The position numbers and the translations under genes are program-made. Below the pieces are notes generated by a model. That model saw only the letters and a list, made by a program, of their open reading frames with translations, was not told where the DNA came from and searched no databases. Shown piece after piece: positions 12,001 to 17,207 of a stretch of 51,808 nt of DNA. Location: NCBI GenBank assembly GCA_028042835.1, contig JAOFOL010000013.1, forward strand, positions 1-51,808. Reading direction: 5' to 3'. Every line of letters begins with the position of its first letter. The first letter of the stretch is position 1. The DNA comes from Opitutales bacterium (GTDB lineage: Bacteria; Verrucomicrobiota; Verrucomicrobiia; Opitutales; Seribacteraceae).

Positions 12001-12695
12001 CCGTCTGCTTCTATCACTGTTTTATTTTCCACCAATGCATTCCATTTGCCAGGTTCAACACGCACTCCGACGAGCTGTTGATTCGGATCTGTTTGTAATT
12101 CAACAATCTCGCCCGAAGCTAGTGCCACCGAACCTTTTCTTGCAAAAATAAAACCATCATTTCGAACCTCAGGTGCAAGCAGAGCAATAAACCCCTTTTC
12201 CTTAGCCTGCAACTCTCCCTCATTTATAATTGCTGAATCTTCCCTACCCTGAAGTTTAAATTTTAAATCACCCTGCATGAACTCATCGGCACCCAATTCA
12301 AGGCTCGACGCAACCAAACTACCCACATCAACCGATGCACTCCGGCCAAAATAAACTCCATTTCCATTGGTGATAAAAACTTGCCCAGGTGCTTTGATCT
12401 GCCCAAGTATCTGGGACGCTCCACCCGTCACCACTCGGTTTAAGGTAGCCGCAGCTTGATTTGGTTGAATAAAATGAACGGTGCCCCCTTGCCCCACATT
12501 AAAGGATTGCCAATCAATCACCGCTCGAGATGAACTCTGCCTAATGTACATAGATGAACCGTGGTAATTCACCTTTGCATTTCCAGTTTGTAAAACCGCA
12601 CCAGATGGTAATTGCTGACCGAAAATAAGAGAGCAGGATAAATGGAGTAGTATCAGACATCTAAACCATGATTTTTTTCGAAACCAAAAAATCAT
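1..12695 (-). CDS. Giant TpsA-type exoprotein (filamentous haemagglutinin family adhesin), C-terminus outside window
   Basis: The minus-strand frame beginning at the ATG at 12695 stays open to base 1, more than 4,230 codons, so the C-terminus is missing here. I read it through from the start. Residues 1-26 form a signal peptide (basic MIFWFRKK, then a hydrophobic core). A TPS haemagglutination-activity domain follows, with IDWQSFNVGQGGTVHF and NRVVTGGASQILGQI. A GDWLLDPGD motif lies near residue 430. Asn/Asp/Ala-rich beta-helix-like repeats run to about residue 800. From about residue 810 to the window edge there are YDG and MBG-type repeats (KTYDGT, ASNKIYD, PGTLII). The start is supported by a strong GGGAGGAG Shine-Dalgarno about 8 bases upstream, and the gene begins one base after the tpsB stop. 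The family is exported through its TpsB partner to the cell surface. Adhesion or biofilm is the likely role, but the ligand is unknown. Confidence 0.93.
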   Translation of the reverse strand, partial: MIFWFRKKSWFRCLILLHLSCSLIFGQQLPSGAVLQTGNAKVNYHGSSMYIRQSSSRAVIDWQSFNVGQGGTVHFIQPNQAAATLNRVVTGGASQILGQIKAPGQVFITNGNGVYFGRSASVDVGSLVASSLELGADEFMQGDLKFKLQGREDSAIINEGELQAKEKGFIALLAPEVRNDGFIFARKGSVALASGEIVELQTDPNQQLVGVRVEPGKWNALVENKTVIEADGGMVVLSAQAEGDLFRGLIRNSGTIQAAGIKQEAGRIILTAGVGGKVEHRGLLDSSSDSGKGGLITVEGEKIELLDDSVISATGETGGGQVLIGGDWQGGANQEFRVFDNPHALLQANEVLMKERTLIDVSALGGGDGGKVVLWSDIFDLESKTLVNGEIYANGGMRGGDGGSVETSGHFLDINDARVSTLAPYGKVGDWLLDPGDITISNSGSYNAGFPTSFTASSTTTIHPTSISNALFSNNITIATGSGNYDLTVTNGITSGSGNNLTLDAGRNLAVNDPINVGTGVLKLDTTNNLTVSGDLTAGSLDLDADNGAITINNTMDTSASGGAVSLDAGTGITVNATINSAAGALTLNAGGGVTIGANITSGSMDIDAVNNVTVNSSRVLNTSANNGSVNIDANDNLNLNGSISAGSGSVTLDGEDSLSVGGSGSINSGTQILKTTGGLSSNAPLNAGAGTILLEANDNVTIGANLTTSNDTTDAIRVIAGKNENAGTETGGSIVISSSPAISVGATSGRATFFSGDISASTGLTNLVGSGTGRFRYNADDTTDFSSGNWQNLTSGKFAVYREQPTATLTTESRIYGEDLNLNEITASSGLVNGDTLDSASNIVDDTASPTPTYSVHSGVLKYLDARGSWVDGVYEATPYALNNNLRKLGYGITGGTVSVTPKEVTLIAVKTYDGNNVLDPGELTVGNLVAGESLTFTNAKTYNYHVASVDSQRFVNRITLQNASSGPGKATNYKTPYLGSRNETKNKVTINKQALTITLNTATNTTKNYDASPDASVTFSPQYDFVGLVTGDASADVSYESAVYSSATAGTGKTLTISGLVVNFLSETADASDQSPKSYPTDYEITIGGVPATTLVVSGVEIAKAPLIARANDSFTFTGQSDPAGYNGVTYHGFAQGESAGVLGGTLSFSRSGTPKSPGGNTYDLTPSGLTAANYSFNFQNGVFSIIPQNQLVVDVTDASSTYGDSVTYNLDSVSYYYIDSDHSDGDDTGTKTIALGSSAHTYSKSTNQVTVRDHSNDSIVFTVSPASAVNSTSGKLVVGSYILEASAVTNNASDFDNSVQVIGAHTVSPKTLDPSVSGGKIKIYDGDPDMKGLSIAVPGVENNGAGTSDAVTASGVGTYRSVLKDGANNPILDGNDKEIWFRDKNVEHTGTPRVESHTTMYDIIDKKFKVENIALEGADASNYLLSVNVLEGEDGRINQRPILYIPATKTYDGTNYLREKFARESGGYGYSGGVLINDVKILDPSDNSSEKTGLINNERFYYSYGPHSGLARHANSGTINNQHVIGADLNKVTNVLPHEGGYNAAVNKTDSHITKVVMQSDPAGSGFLPQNYILPGENHPSLPGGFNTSNAPVRVNPKNITINATKTYDSTTTLSSLTLDTSITGESLQYSGVTTATEDAGTLIGDTNVRNTTYINNITLSDAADARYNDHASGENTTGFISDYQFSGQQLWNAGGKNSITVTPGNTNNNNVTINPKPITISGITVDDQTYNGSRTALTVDPSTINWGTVGRVVGDDLSVSSISGLFDTKNVNGSELDKTVTLSDSSYGGSDVNNYTITDQASASAKILQRSLGIRTSKTYNGTSVRWNNNNYVGGIRQVSGVTNSGLVGSERLGYSANLADDDVDGPDDDASTVDNYVTSISFTNGANGGIANNYKIHSTGSFNSDYNYVAINPREVDLRVTKTYDGTTDLTGDVSIIEGVGSEVLNYTGATSNSKDVSNTRFVNAITLQAGDNGEKVNNYSLPNLTVYHSSNNRVDINKKDLTVSGVSSADKIYNGNSNAVVNGAAALQATIAAGTGASNDGKPFSVDSVSLVNTNSAEGVTAQYDNKNIGTRTVTFSNIGLTGTGAGNYNLVNPTESRQITTNEVQLSAVKLYDGTNVVDNSDTVTITTSAGENLRFSGAQTAYNNVNDANNYFTHFTLVNGVGAGAGLASNYTLPDLTSHHAANNYVTINQRNLRIKANNESKVYGNSATLNGASAFSKVGPNATYGLQNGESVGSVTLTAAGGGELATANVDSYNITPSALTGGTFNINNYNISYVNGTLSKTKKLLTISGLSASNKVYDASNDATISNYGTLNGILFSDVVSLDTGSLGADPANFNNKNVGAGKTVTLSLNNGNLTGAAAGNYRINNGTTTADIIAKPITISGINANHKVYNRLTTASVDVSGASGWIVGDDVTVATTGLFSDKNVGSSKTVTLTSSYGGADKDNYTISDQTSTTANITAKPITISGITAGNKVYNRVTDVNVNVSGAVGWIVGDDVTVATTGVFSDKNKGSGKTVNLSSSYGGSDKDNYTITNQSTTTANITAKPITISGLTANDKVYNSLTDVVVNVSGAVGWITGDDVTVTTTGVFTDKNVAAGKTVNLSSSYGGVDKDNYAITDQATTSANITAKPITVSGIAANNKTYDRAITAGIDVSGAGGWVVGDDVTVATTGLFSDKNVGSGKTVTLTSSYGGVDKNNYTITDQGSTTAAITEKSITISGITASNKIYDQTTVVGVDSSGASGWITGDDVTVNATGSFSDKNKGSGKTVNLSSSYGGSDKDNYTITNQSTTTANITAKPITISGLTANDKVYNSLTDVVVNVSGAVGWITGDDVTVTTTGVFTDKNVAAGKTVNLSSSYGGVDKDNYAITDQTATTANISTKELNVIGLLSSDKSYDGNPNAQIFGTAVLQNEVSSALGSSTDRSPYSGDDLLINSGSVSAEFNEKNVLLANRVSFSGLALSGTDAGNYKLLLHADVSNVIRPKTVELSANRIYDGTIDLTGNDVTITTGVGSETLNHTGGTSSSKDVAVLNKYIDGITLENATDGSGGLSSNYQKPILNVSNAPVTITKKTVNLSANRIYDGTIDLTGNDVTITTGVGSETLSYSGGTSSSKDVAILYKYIDGITLENAIDGSGGLSSNYQNPSLDAVNAPVTISKKMVNLSASRIYDGTIDLIGTDVTITTGVGSETLSHSGTSASSKDVAVSNKYIDAVTLVDATDGSGGLASNYKLPSLDGINAPAIISAKTVGLSASRIYDGSINLTGEDLTITTGVGSETLNYSGAVASSKDVAVSNKYINAITLVDATDGSGGLGSNYKLPSLDSVNAPVTISEKTVGLSASKIYDAGVDLTGYITLSTGVGSETLSYSAATASAKDVAVSNKYIDAITLVNAIDGSGGLASNYQTPTLGAINAPVTISEKIVGLSASRIYDGSINLSGSDLTITTGVGSETLNYSGATASSKDVVVSNKYIDAITLVDATDGTGGLASNYKIPALDASNAPVVITEKVVSLSASKIYDAGVDLAGYVTLITGVGSETLNYSGATASSKDVAMSNKYIDNITLENSLDGSGGVASNYQIPILDPIKAPVTINEKTVSLSAERIYDGTMDLVGTDVRITTGVGSETLSYRGARSSSKDVAASNKYIDNISLENAIDGSGGLVTNYKLPTLNAGNSPVTINPKTVGLFAERIYDGTIDLTESDVVITTGVGGETLTHIGSTSSSKDVAVANKYIDTISLTDAVDGSGGMASNYNLPSLDSINAPVSITEKTVGLSASRIYDGTADLTGTDVTITTGIGIENLTHSGTISSSKDVAVANKYINAITLRAATDGSGGLDSNYKLPSLDSVNAPVTISRKTVNLSANKIYDADMDLTGYVTLNTGVGSETLSYRGARSSSKDVAASNKYIDNISLENAIDGSGGLVTNYKLPTLNAGNSPVTINPKTVGLFAERIYDGTIDLTESDVVITTGVGGETLTHIGSTSSSKDVAVANKYIDTISLTDAVDGSGGLASNYNLPSLDSINAPVTISKKTVGLSASRIYDTSETLTGADIIISTGVKGEKLNFSGATASSKDVAELDKYISAITLEDMSESSGGLASNYIIPVLNKLTAPVTIQPASLYVKAKDEIKTYGREAILDEEAFEVNGLQGGEEIFFVSMFSEGRNENAGLGTYDIVPNLARGPNFIPSNYSITYNPGTLIIEASPFEQKTALVTVELAQNNVVSVDPSLT
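340..3730 (-). repeat. 13-unit YDG repeat array in tpsA (258/261-bp units)
   Basis: Thirteen copies of a unit of 86-87 residues lie head to tail. Each carries YDG or YDA, then GSETL or a variant, SSKDVA or a variant, KYID, DGSGGL, SNY and NAPVTI. The cat of the SSKDV codons falls at 467, 728, 989, 1247, 1508, 1769, 2030, 2288, 2549, 2807, 3068, 3329 and 3590. Spacing is therefore always 261 or 258 bp. The 258-bp intervals reflect a shorter variant (YDA..DLxGY) that lacks one residue. The array forms the distal stalk of the adhesin. Confidence 0.95.
706..1028 (-). repeat. 323-bp perfect duplicate inside the YDG array (partner 1486-1808)
   Basis: Line-by-line comparison at an offset of 780 bp (three repeat units) shows identity from 706 to 1028 against 1486 to 1808. 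Similarity outside these limits falls to the level typical of the other units. This indicates a recent duplication or gene conversion, or an assembly effect. Confidence 0.9.
4030..5545 (-). repeat. Six-unit array of exact 252-bp (84-residue) repeats in tpsA
   Basis: A second repeat type reads KPITISG, a K(V/I)Y(N/D) motif, VSGA, GDDVTV, FSDKN, SGKTV, SSYGG and DNYTITDQ. The plus-strand landmark ccactgatcgtaat or a close variant starts at 4261, 4513, 4765, 5017, 5269 and 5521, which is perfect 252-bp spacing. It resembles the MBG/YDG immunoglobulin-like repeats seen in large bacterial surface proteins. It lies upstream, in reading order, of the 13-unit array. Confidence 0.93.
4087..4400 (-). 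repeat. 314-bp duplicate with one mismatch inside the 252-bp array (partner 4843-5156)
   Basis: At an offset of 756 bp (three 252-bp units), bases 4087-4400 match 4843-5156 except at 4281/5037 (g versus a). Flanking units are clearly more divergent, so this is a separate recent homogenisation event in the same gene. Confidence 0.9.
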
Positions 12696-12696
12696 T

Positions 12697-14430
12697 TTAA
12701 AAGCTCCTCCCTAGCACCACCCAAAGACGATCTTCCTTCAAACTTCCATCCTGGTCCATTCCTGTGGCGGAAGGATTTGGGTTTTCTCCAAATCTACGAG
12801 CATAAGTTGCCTGTAAATTAAATCCCAAAGGAGCACTCCAAACCGCGTTCAGCCCAGCGCCAGATATTTCATACTCCGATGGTCCAATGGTTGTCGGGTC
12901 ACGACTTCCTACCCACCCCCAGTCATAGAGTGCTTTCACAATAAGATCTGGTCCGAGGAGGTAGCGAAATTCTCCAGAGAACAAACGCCCCTCTGAACCG
13001 GTTGCTTCACCCGAAGGGTAGGCTCTTACACCATTCATTCCACCCAGGCTAAAACTCTCTGCACTATCTAAAAAATCTTCAACTTTGCCTACTTGGTTGC
13101 TATCTTTGTTAATAGAATGGAGCGAACTGGTGGAAACATCCTGCGTAATCTGTCCTGAGAGTGAGACAAATAGGCTAAGCTTTTCTGAAATGGTCTGCTG
13201 CCGACTCACACTATACTTAAATAAAGAATGATAGCCTTCATTCATCAAGGTTGAATCTTTTGCACTTACCCTGCCGTGCAAAACCCCTAAGCTTGCACTA
13301 TTGCCACCACCTCCCCATATCATATCGAAAAAATTGCCCGATAAGTTAAGTGAAATACCATCGATTGAGTAATGCTTTTGAACAACCTGAGCGACACTTG
13401 ATAAATAGACACGGTGATCAAGTTTATAAGTCGAATATAGATTTCCCTTTCGACTTCGTATCAATGGATACCTTAAAGTTAACCCAAGTTCATCGACCTC
13501 CCCTTCTATATCTAAAGCAGCAAGTTCATCAGTTATAACATTGTAACCAAGTTTACTACCGTAGACACTCATCCTCAAACCTCTGGAACCCAGGGGCATC
13601 CCCAAAGAAAACCTCCCGTACCGACTCCCCTCACTTTTTAATGTTTGCAACCCAATTGTCTCCCCAAGATGAAAAGGGCTAACAAGAGAAACAGCCATGG
13701 TCGCACGATAGGTTCCAAGAGAACGGGCATGAGCATTATCGATACCTAGATCTCCAATAAATGGGGGTTCCTGCGAAGTTTTTAAGATAAGATCCACTTC
13801 ATCATCTTGTTCTCCTGCCTGTAAAAAACCAGTCATGCTTACCCCTGGCAAATCATCAGCGAGTAGAAGCCCACGGTTAAGGGATTCTGCATCATAAATA
13901 CTTCCTTTTGGAAGATAGCTTCCAATGGTTGACTTAATTTTTTTATGACTGACCCTCGATGTTCCAGACTTTTCAATTTTTACATGACCTACCTTTGCTT
14001 CCACGACCGAAACCAATAATTGACCTTTTGTCACATCCTGAGGAGGTATAGTCACAGAGGCAATTCTTCCTTGTGACTCATAAAACCCTTCTATACTTGC
14101 AACAATATCCGAAAGATCATCAAAACGAATTTCTTTCTTATCAAAATCTTTAACCTGATTGATTAATTCCTTGGGGGAAAAGGCTTTGACTCCCTCAAAA
14201 CTCCAGGATTTGATCGTAAACGATATATCCTGCTTCGTGTTATTTAGTTCAGTTTCAGGAATTGAATCTCCCGTAAGCAAATGTTCTTGTGTGCCATCAT
14301 TAGCAGAGGCAAATTGACATGTACCTAAAAGGCAAATCATCCAAACCAAATATCCAACTATTTGATTTATATGCACAAACAATCCTTCAAAGAAAACTTT
14401 GAATGAAAATGGTGCACAAATGGAGATCAT
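12697..14430 (-). CDS. TpsB outer-membrane transporter (ShlB/FhaC/HecB family)
   Basis: This 577-residue protein is an outer-membrane beta-barrel that secretes its TpsA partner from periplasm to cell surface without ATP. The N-terminus is hydrophobic around residues 20-43 and ends in a likely signal-peptidase site (FASAND). A POTRA region spans about residues 70-150 (WSFEGVKAFSPKEL, then VTIPPQDVTKGQLLVSVVEAKVG). A second POTRA-like stretch carries LNRGLLLADDLPGV. The barrel occupies the rest, with GDLGIDNAHARSLGTYRAT, GLRMSVYGSKLGYN and a terminal aromatic (LGRSF). Length fits the family (550-600). It is followed after one base by the tpsA start, so the pair is one operon. The start at 14430 has no good Shine-Dalgarno of its own, but the stop of a short upstream reading frame overlaps it as ATGA, suggesting translational coupling. 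Confidence 0.93.
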   Translation of the reverse strand: MISICAPFSFKVFFEGLFVHINQIVGYLVWMICLLGTCQFASANDGTQEHLLTGDSIPETELNNTKQDISFTIKSWSFEGVKAFSPKELINQVKDFDKKEIRFDDLSDIVASIEGFYESQGRIASVTIPPQDVTKGQLLVSVVEAKVGHVKIEKSGTSRVSHKKIKSTIGSYLPKGSIYDAESLNRGLLLADDLPGVSMTGFLQAGEQDDEVDLILKTSQEPPFIGDLGIDNAHARSLGTYRATMAVSLVSPFHLGETIGLQTLKSEGSRYGRFSLGMPLGSRGLRMSVYGSKLGYNVITDELAALDIEGEVDELGLTLRYPLIRSRKGNLYSTYKLDHRVYLSSVAQVVQKHYSIDGISLNLSGNFFDMIWGGGGNSASLGVLHGRVSAKDSTLMNEGYHSLFKYSVSRQQTISEKLSLFVSLSGQITQDVSTSSLHSINKDSNQVGKVEDFLDSAESFSLGGMNGVRAYPSGEATGSEGRLFSGEFRYLLGPDLIVKALYDWGWVGSRDPTTIGPSEYEISGAGLNAVWSAPLGFNLQATYARRFGENPNPSATGMDQDGSLKEDRLWVVLGRSF

Positions 14431-14456
14431 AAATGGTTGGAAGAAAGTAATAACAT
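14427..14456 (-). CDS. Possible nine-residue leader peptide overlapping tpsB start
   Basis: Just upstream of tpsB the transcript-sense sequence reads AGGAGAGT followed by ATG, then nine codons (MLLLSSNHL) and a TGA. The last A of that ATG..TGA frame is arranged so that TGA overlaps the tpsB ATG (ATGA). The Shine-Dalgarno is strong but only three bases from the ATG. It may serve to couple translation into tpsB. It could also be chance, because a nine-codon frame has little statistical weight. Confidence 0.35.
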   Translation of the reverse strand: MLLLSSNHL

Positions 14457-14649
14457 ACTCTCCTATTTGACACCTAACGCAAACTAAATATTACATAAAA
14501 AAATACTTTACGACACTTATTCAAATTGAAATTATTGAGCTAGAAATGATTCCCGTGCATGCAGTAATGCACTATTTGTCTAAAAATAATGAAAATACGC
14601 ATTTAAGAATGGTAGAATACCAAGACACTGCTTACTTCAATAAAGTTCA

Positions 14650-15939
14650 CTAAATAGCAATTTTTACCCCTCTTCGAAGGTAGGCAGGCACATCTAAGTC
14701 CTCTCCTTCGTATAAATTCCTGGAGGTAAGGTCATCAAAGATTCCTCGCTGATTCGCCTCTTCCATAAAATCAAAAGTATTTTGATCCTCTGATTCTTTT
14801 TTTCGACTAAACCTACCCTTCTTAACAGGAGTCTTCACTTTTGCAGTATTTGAGGATGTTTTAAGTTTTGACTCATGAGTACTCTTTGCAGCCGATGGAT
14901 TAGCCTCTACGACTTGCTCTGCAACAGGGGCTACATCTGCAACCATCCCCGCCTCAAGATCGGTTGCACCAAGTACTATTACCTGTATTCGGTCTCCCAT
15001 ATTTTCATCCACATGGGCACCAAATACGACATGTTCACCGGCCTTAAATTGCTCTCTAATTTCAAGCGAAGCTTGTTGCAATGCATTCATCCCCATACCT
15101 GGTCCTCCATTAATAAAAATAAGTAAAGCATCAGCAGCCTTTGAAACATCAGGCAGGTGAAGCATCGGGCAGATCATCAGTTCACTCAAAGCTTGTCGAA
15201 TTGCATTTTCGCCCTTGCCTTCTCCGTAGCCAAAAAGAGTACGACCTGATCGTAAATTGAAAGCCTTCCTCAAATGGACGAAATCAACATCAATCATTCC
15301 ACGACGAAAAATCAATGAGCAAATTGCCGAGATTCCTCGACTTACATTTCGACCTGCCTCAGCAAAACACTCTAGAGCAGTAGCATCCGCACCACCTACC
15401 TGAAGAAGAGAATCATTTGGAAGTGGAATGACTGCATTGGCAAATTTCCGTAATTCAGCCAGAGAATCCTCTGCTTGAGCATGCCTACTTTTCTCCCAAC
15501 TAAAAGGCATAGGAGCAAAAGCAAATACTAAAGCACCAGACTCTCTTGCAAGCTTGGCAATCTCTGGAGTAGCTCCACCACCTGTTCCGCCGCCTAATCC
15601 AGCAAGCAGAAAGACCAAATCCACCCCCTCTAAACTCTTGCGAATACTGTCTTTTTCTTCCTCAATGGCCTTTCGTGCTAATGCAGTTTCCCCACCTGTA
15701 CCCATTCCTCGAGTTAAAGTTCTGCCAATTGGCATTTTTGCGGAAGCTATTGAATCAGCCAGTGCTCGAGCATCCACATCCACTGCAAGCTGTTCCACAC
15801 CTGTAAAATTGTCTAGACGCAATCCATCGACCAAGGAAAGTCCAGCCCCCCCTATCCCAATGATTTTTGCCTTGAGGGCGGTATTTTCATGGACAGAGCT
15901 CATTCCCGGCTCTTGTGCAAATAACTTTTCTTGACTCAT
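14650..15939 (-). CDS. ftsZ: Cell division protein FtsZ, divergent GTPase site
   Basis: This is a tubulin-like GTPase that forms the division ring. The ATG at 15939 (429 residues) was chosen because longer frames start with TTG inside ftsA; the ATG at 15903 is the alternative. Recognisable parts include IIGIGGAG near residue 26, the glycine box GGGTGGG at 116-122, PFSWEKSRHAQAEDS around 145, LPNDSLL, and a classic C-terminal partner-binding peptide (LDVPAYLRRG). A gapless comparison with remembered E. coli FtsZ shows unusual positions. The T7 synergy loop NVDFAD reads DVDFVH (residues 217-222), so the second catalytic Asp is His222. The NTD near the nucleotide is DVD, and GGGGGN reads GGAGLS. 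A 70-residue variable linker precedes the tail. It is last in the dcw run, 25 bases after ftsA. Confidence 0.93.
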   Translation of the reverse strand: MSQEKLFAQEPGMSSVHENTALKAKIIGIGGAGLSLVDGLRLDNFTGVEQLAVDVDARALADSIASAKMPIGRTLTRGMGTGGETALARKAIEEEKDSIRKSLEGVDLVFLLAGLGGGTGGGATPEIAKLARESGALVFAFAPMPFSWEKSRHAQAEDSLAELRKFANAVIPLPNDSLLQVGGADATALECFAEAGRNVSRGISAICSLIFRRGMIDVDFVHLRKAFNLRSGRTLFGYGEGKGENAIRQALSELMICPMLHLPDVSKAADALLIFINGGPGMGMNALQQASLEIREQFKAGEHVVFGAHVDENMGDRIQVIVLGATDLEAGMVADVAPVAEQVVEANPSAAKSTHESKLKTSSNTAKVKTPVKKGRFSRKKESEDQNTFDFMEEANQRGIFDDLTSRNLYEGEDLDVPAYLRRGVKIAI

Positions 15940-15964
15940 ATTTATTGGGGTTACTGATAAAAGC

Positions 15965-17185
15965 TTAATGATTGGTTTGCCCGATTCCGACAATTCGCCC
16001 TATTTTACCAAGTAACCCTACATCCTGTTCAGGTTTCTGTTGGCCAGGCAAACTTTGGTCTTCCAATCCATAATGAAGTAATCCGAGAACCGTAGCATTT
16101 TCAGGTTGAGCAAGTTCGGCCGATATACCAGGAGGAAAAGTTGCTTTCCTCACATTTTGCCCAAGGACCTGACTCGCAACTTTTTCGATTCCAGGGAGAC
16201 GGGCACCTCCTCCTGTAAGCAAAATCCCACCTTTTAATTCATCTGCATTTAAAAGAGGACCTAACTCTTTGCTTATGATTTCAAATAATTCAGCAACACG
16301 CACATGGATCACATCTGCGATTGCTTTTCGTGGAACCGAACGGTCACCTATTGTTTTATTTCCAATAATCCAAACATCCTCAGATTCCTCTTCCTTTAGA
16401 GGCATAGCTTGCCCATACTCTAACTTAAGTTTTTCGGCATAAGGTTCGAGGATACGCAGGCCCATACTAATATCACCGGTTATATGATCCCCGCCCACAG
16501 GAATGACTCCCGAATATGCGACATACCCCTGCCGATATACCACGAAATCCGTGACACCGGCACCGAGATCAATCACAATAGTGCCTGCTCTTCGTAAGTC
16601 CGGCCCAGCGACCATTGTCGCAGAAGCAATGGAGGACAGAATTAAATCATCTACTTCAAGACTATAGTTTGAAATAACATGCAGCCCCATTTGGATAGCT
16701 TTATCATCACCATCAATCGACCAATATCCTAAATCTACTTTGTTGCCTAACATACCAACCGGGTCGTCAACCACTTTTTTGTCCAAAATAATTGGGGTGC
16801 GAACATGATGGACATAAGACCTGCCTTCATCAGGTTGACGCCTTTTTGCTTCAATCGCAGCTCTCTTTAGGTCATCAGCTGCAACCCGATTATCAGAAGA
16901 TGAAACGGAAGCTGAACCTCGAAGCATTTGCCCCTTTAGATGCGAACCAGTTTGAGCAAGGTAGATGGAGTCAACCGTGGTTCCTGACATTTTCTCGGCT
17001 TCCTCTAAAGCAGCATGAACAGAGGTAGCTGCTTTTCTGAAATCCATAATTTCACCTTTCCGCATGCCCTCATTCTGTCGGGTAGCCATCCCTACAATAC
17101 TAAGGGCACCACTTTCGCCTACTTCTCCAACAAGGGCTTTGGCCGTGGAAGTTCCTATCTCTACCGCTCCAATTATTTTACTCAT
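15965..17185 (-). CDS. ftsA: Cell division protein FtsA
   Basis: FtsA is an actin-like ATPase that ties FtsZ filaments to the inner membrane. The protein has 406 residues, normal for the family. It opens with the phosphate-1 motif (IGAVEIGTSTAKALVGEV). It has the SHS2-type insertion around residues 85-170, the phosphate-2 motif (GTIVIDLGAGVTDFVVY) and the adenosine motif (GGILLTGGGARLPGIEKVA). The C-terminus (LLGKIGRIVGIG) can form the short amphipathic membrane-targeting helix. The ATG at 17185 follows ftsQ by 22 bases. It sits directly before ftsZ, the usual order. Confidence 0.96.
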   Translation of the reverse strand: MSKIIGAVEIGTSTAKALVGEVGESGALSIVGMATRQNEGMRKGEIMDFRKAATSVHAALEEAEKMSGTTVDSIYLAQTGSHLKGQMLRGSASVSSSDNRVAADDLKRAAIEAKRRQPDEGRSYVHHVRTPIILDKKVVDDPVGMLGNKVDLGYWSIDGDDKAIQMGLHVISNYSLEVDDLILSSIASATMVAGPDLRRAGTIVIDLGAGVTDFVVYRQGYVAYSGVIPVGGDHITGDISMGLRILEPYAEKLKLEYGQAMPLKEEESEDVWIIGNKTIGDRSVPRKAIADVIHVRVAELFEIISKELGPLLNADELKGGILLTGGGARLPGIEKVASQVLGQNVRKATFPPGISAELAQPENATVLGLLHYGLEDQSLPGQQKPEQDVGLLGKIGRIVGIGQTNH

Positions 17186-17207
17186 AAATTATTTCTAAAT
17201 TGATTCG

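Noticed and set aside
14555-14572. Palindrome GTGCAT/ATGCAC between ftsZ and tpsB as a terminator
   Set aside because: Stem of only six pairs and no T run on the minus strand after it. It could equally be a chance inverted repeat.
15554-15934. Plus-strand frame of 126 codons
   Set aside because: Antisense to the best-conserved part of ftsZ, with no sign of its own start signal.
15940-15993. Longer FtsZ start inside ftsA
   Set aside because: It would need a TTG codon and overlap ftsA by 29 bases. The ATG at 15939 gives a normal FtsZ N-terminus.
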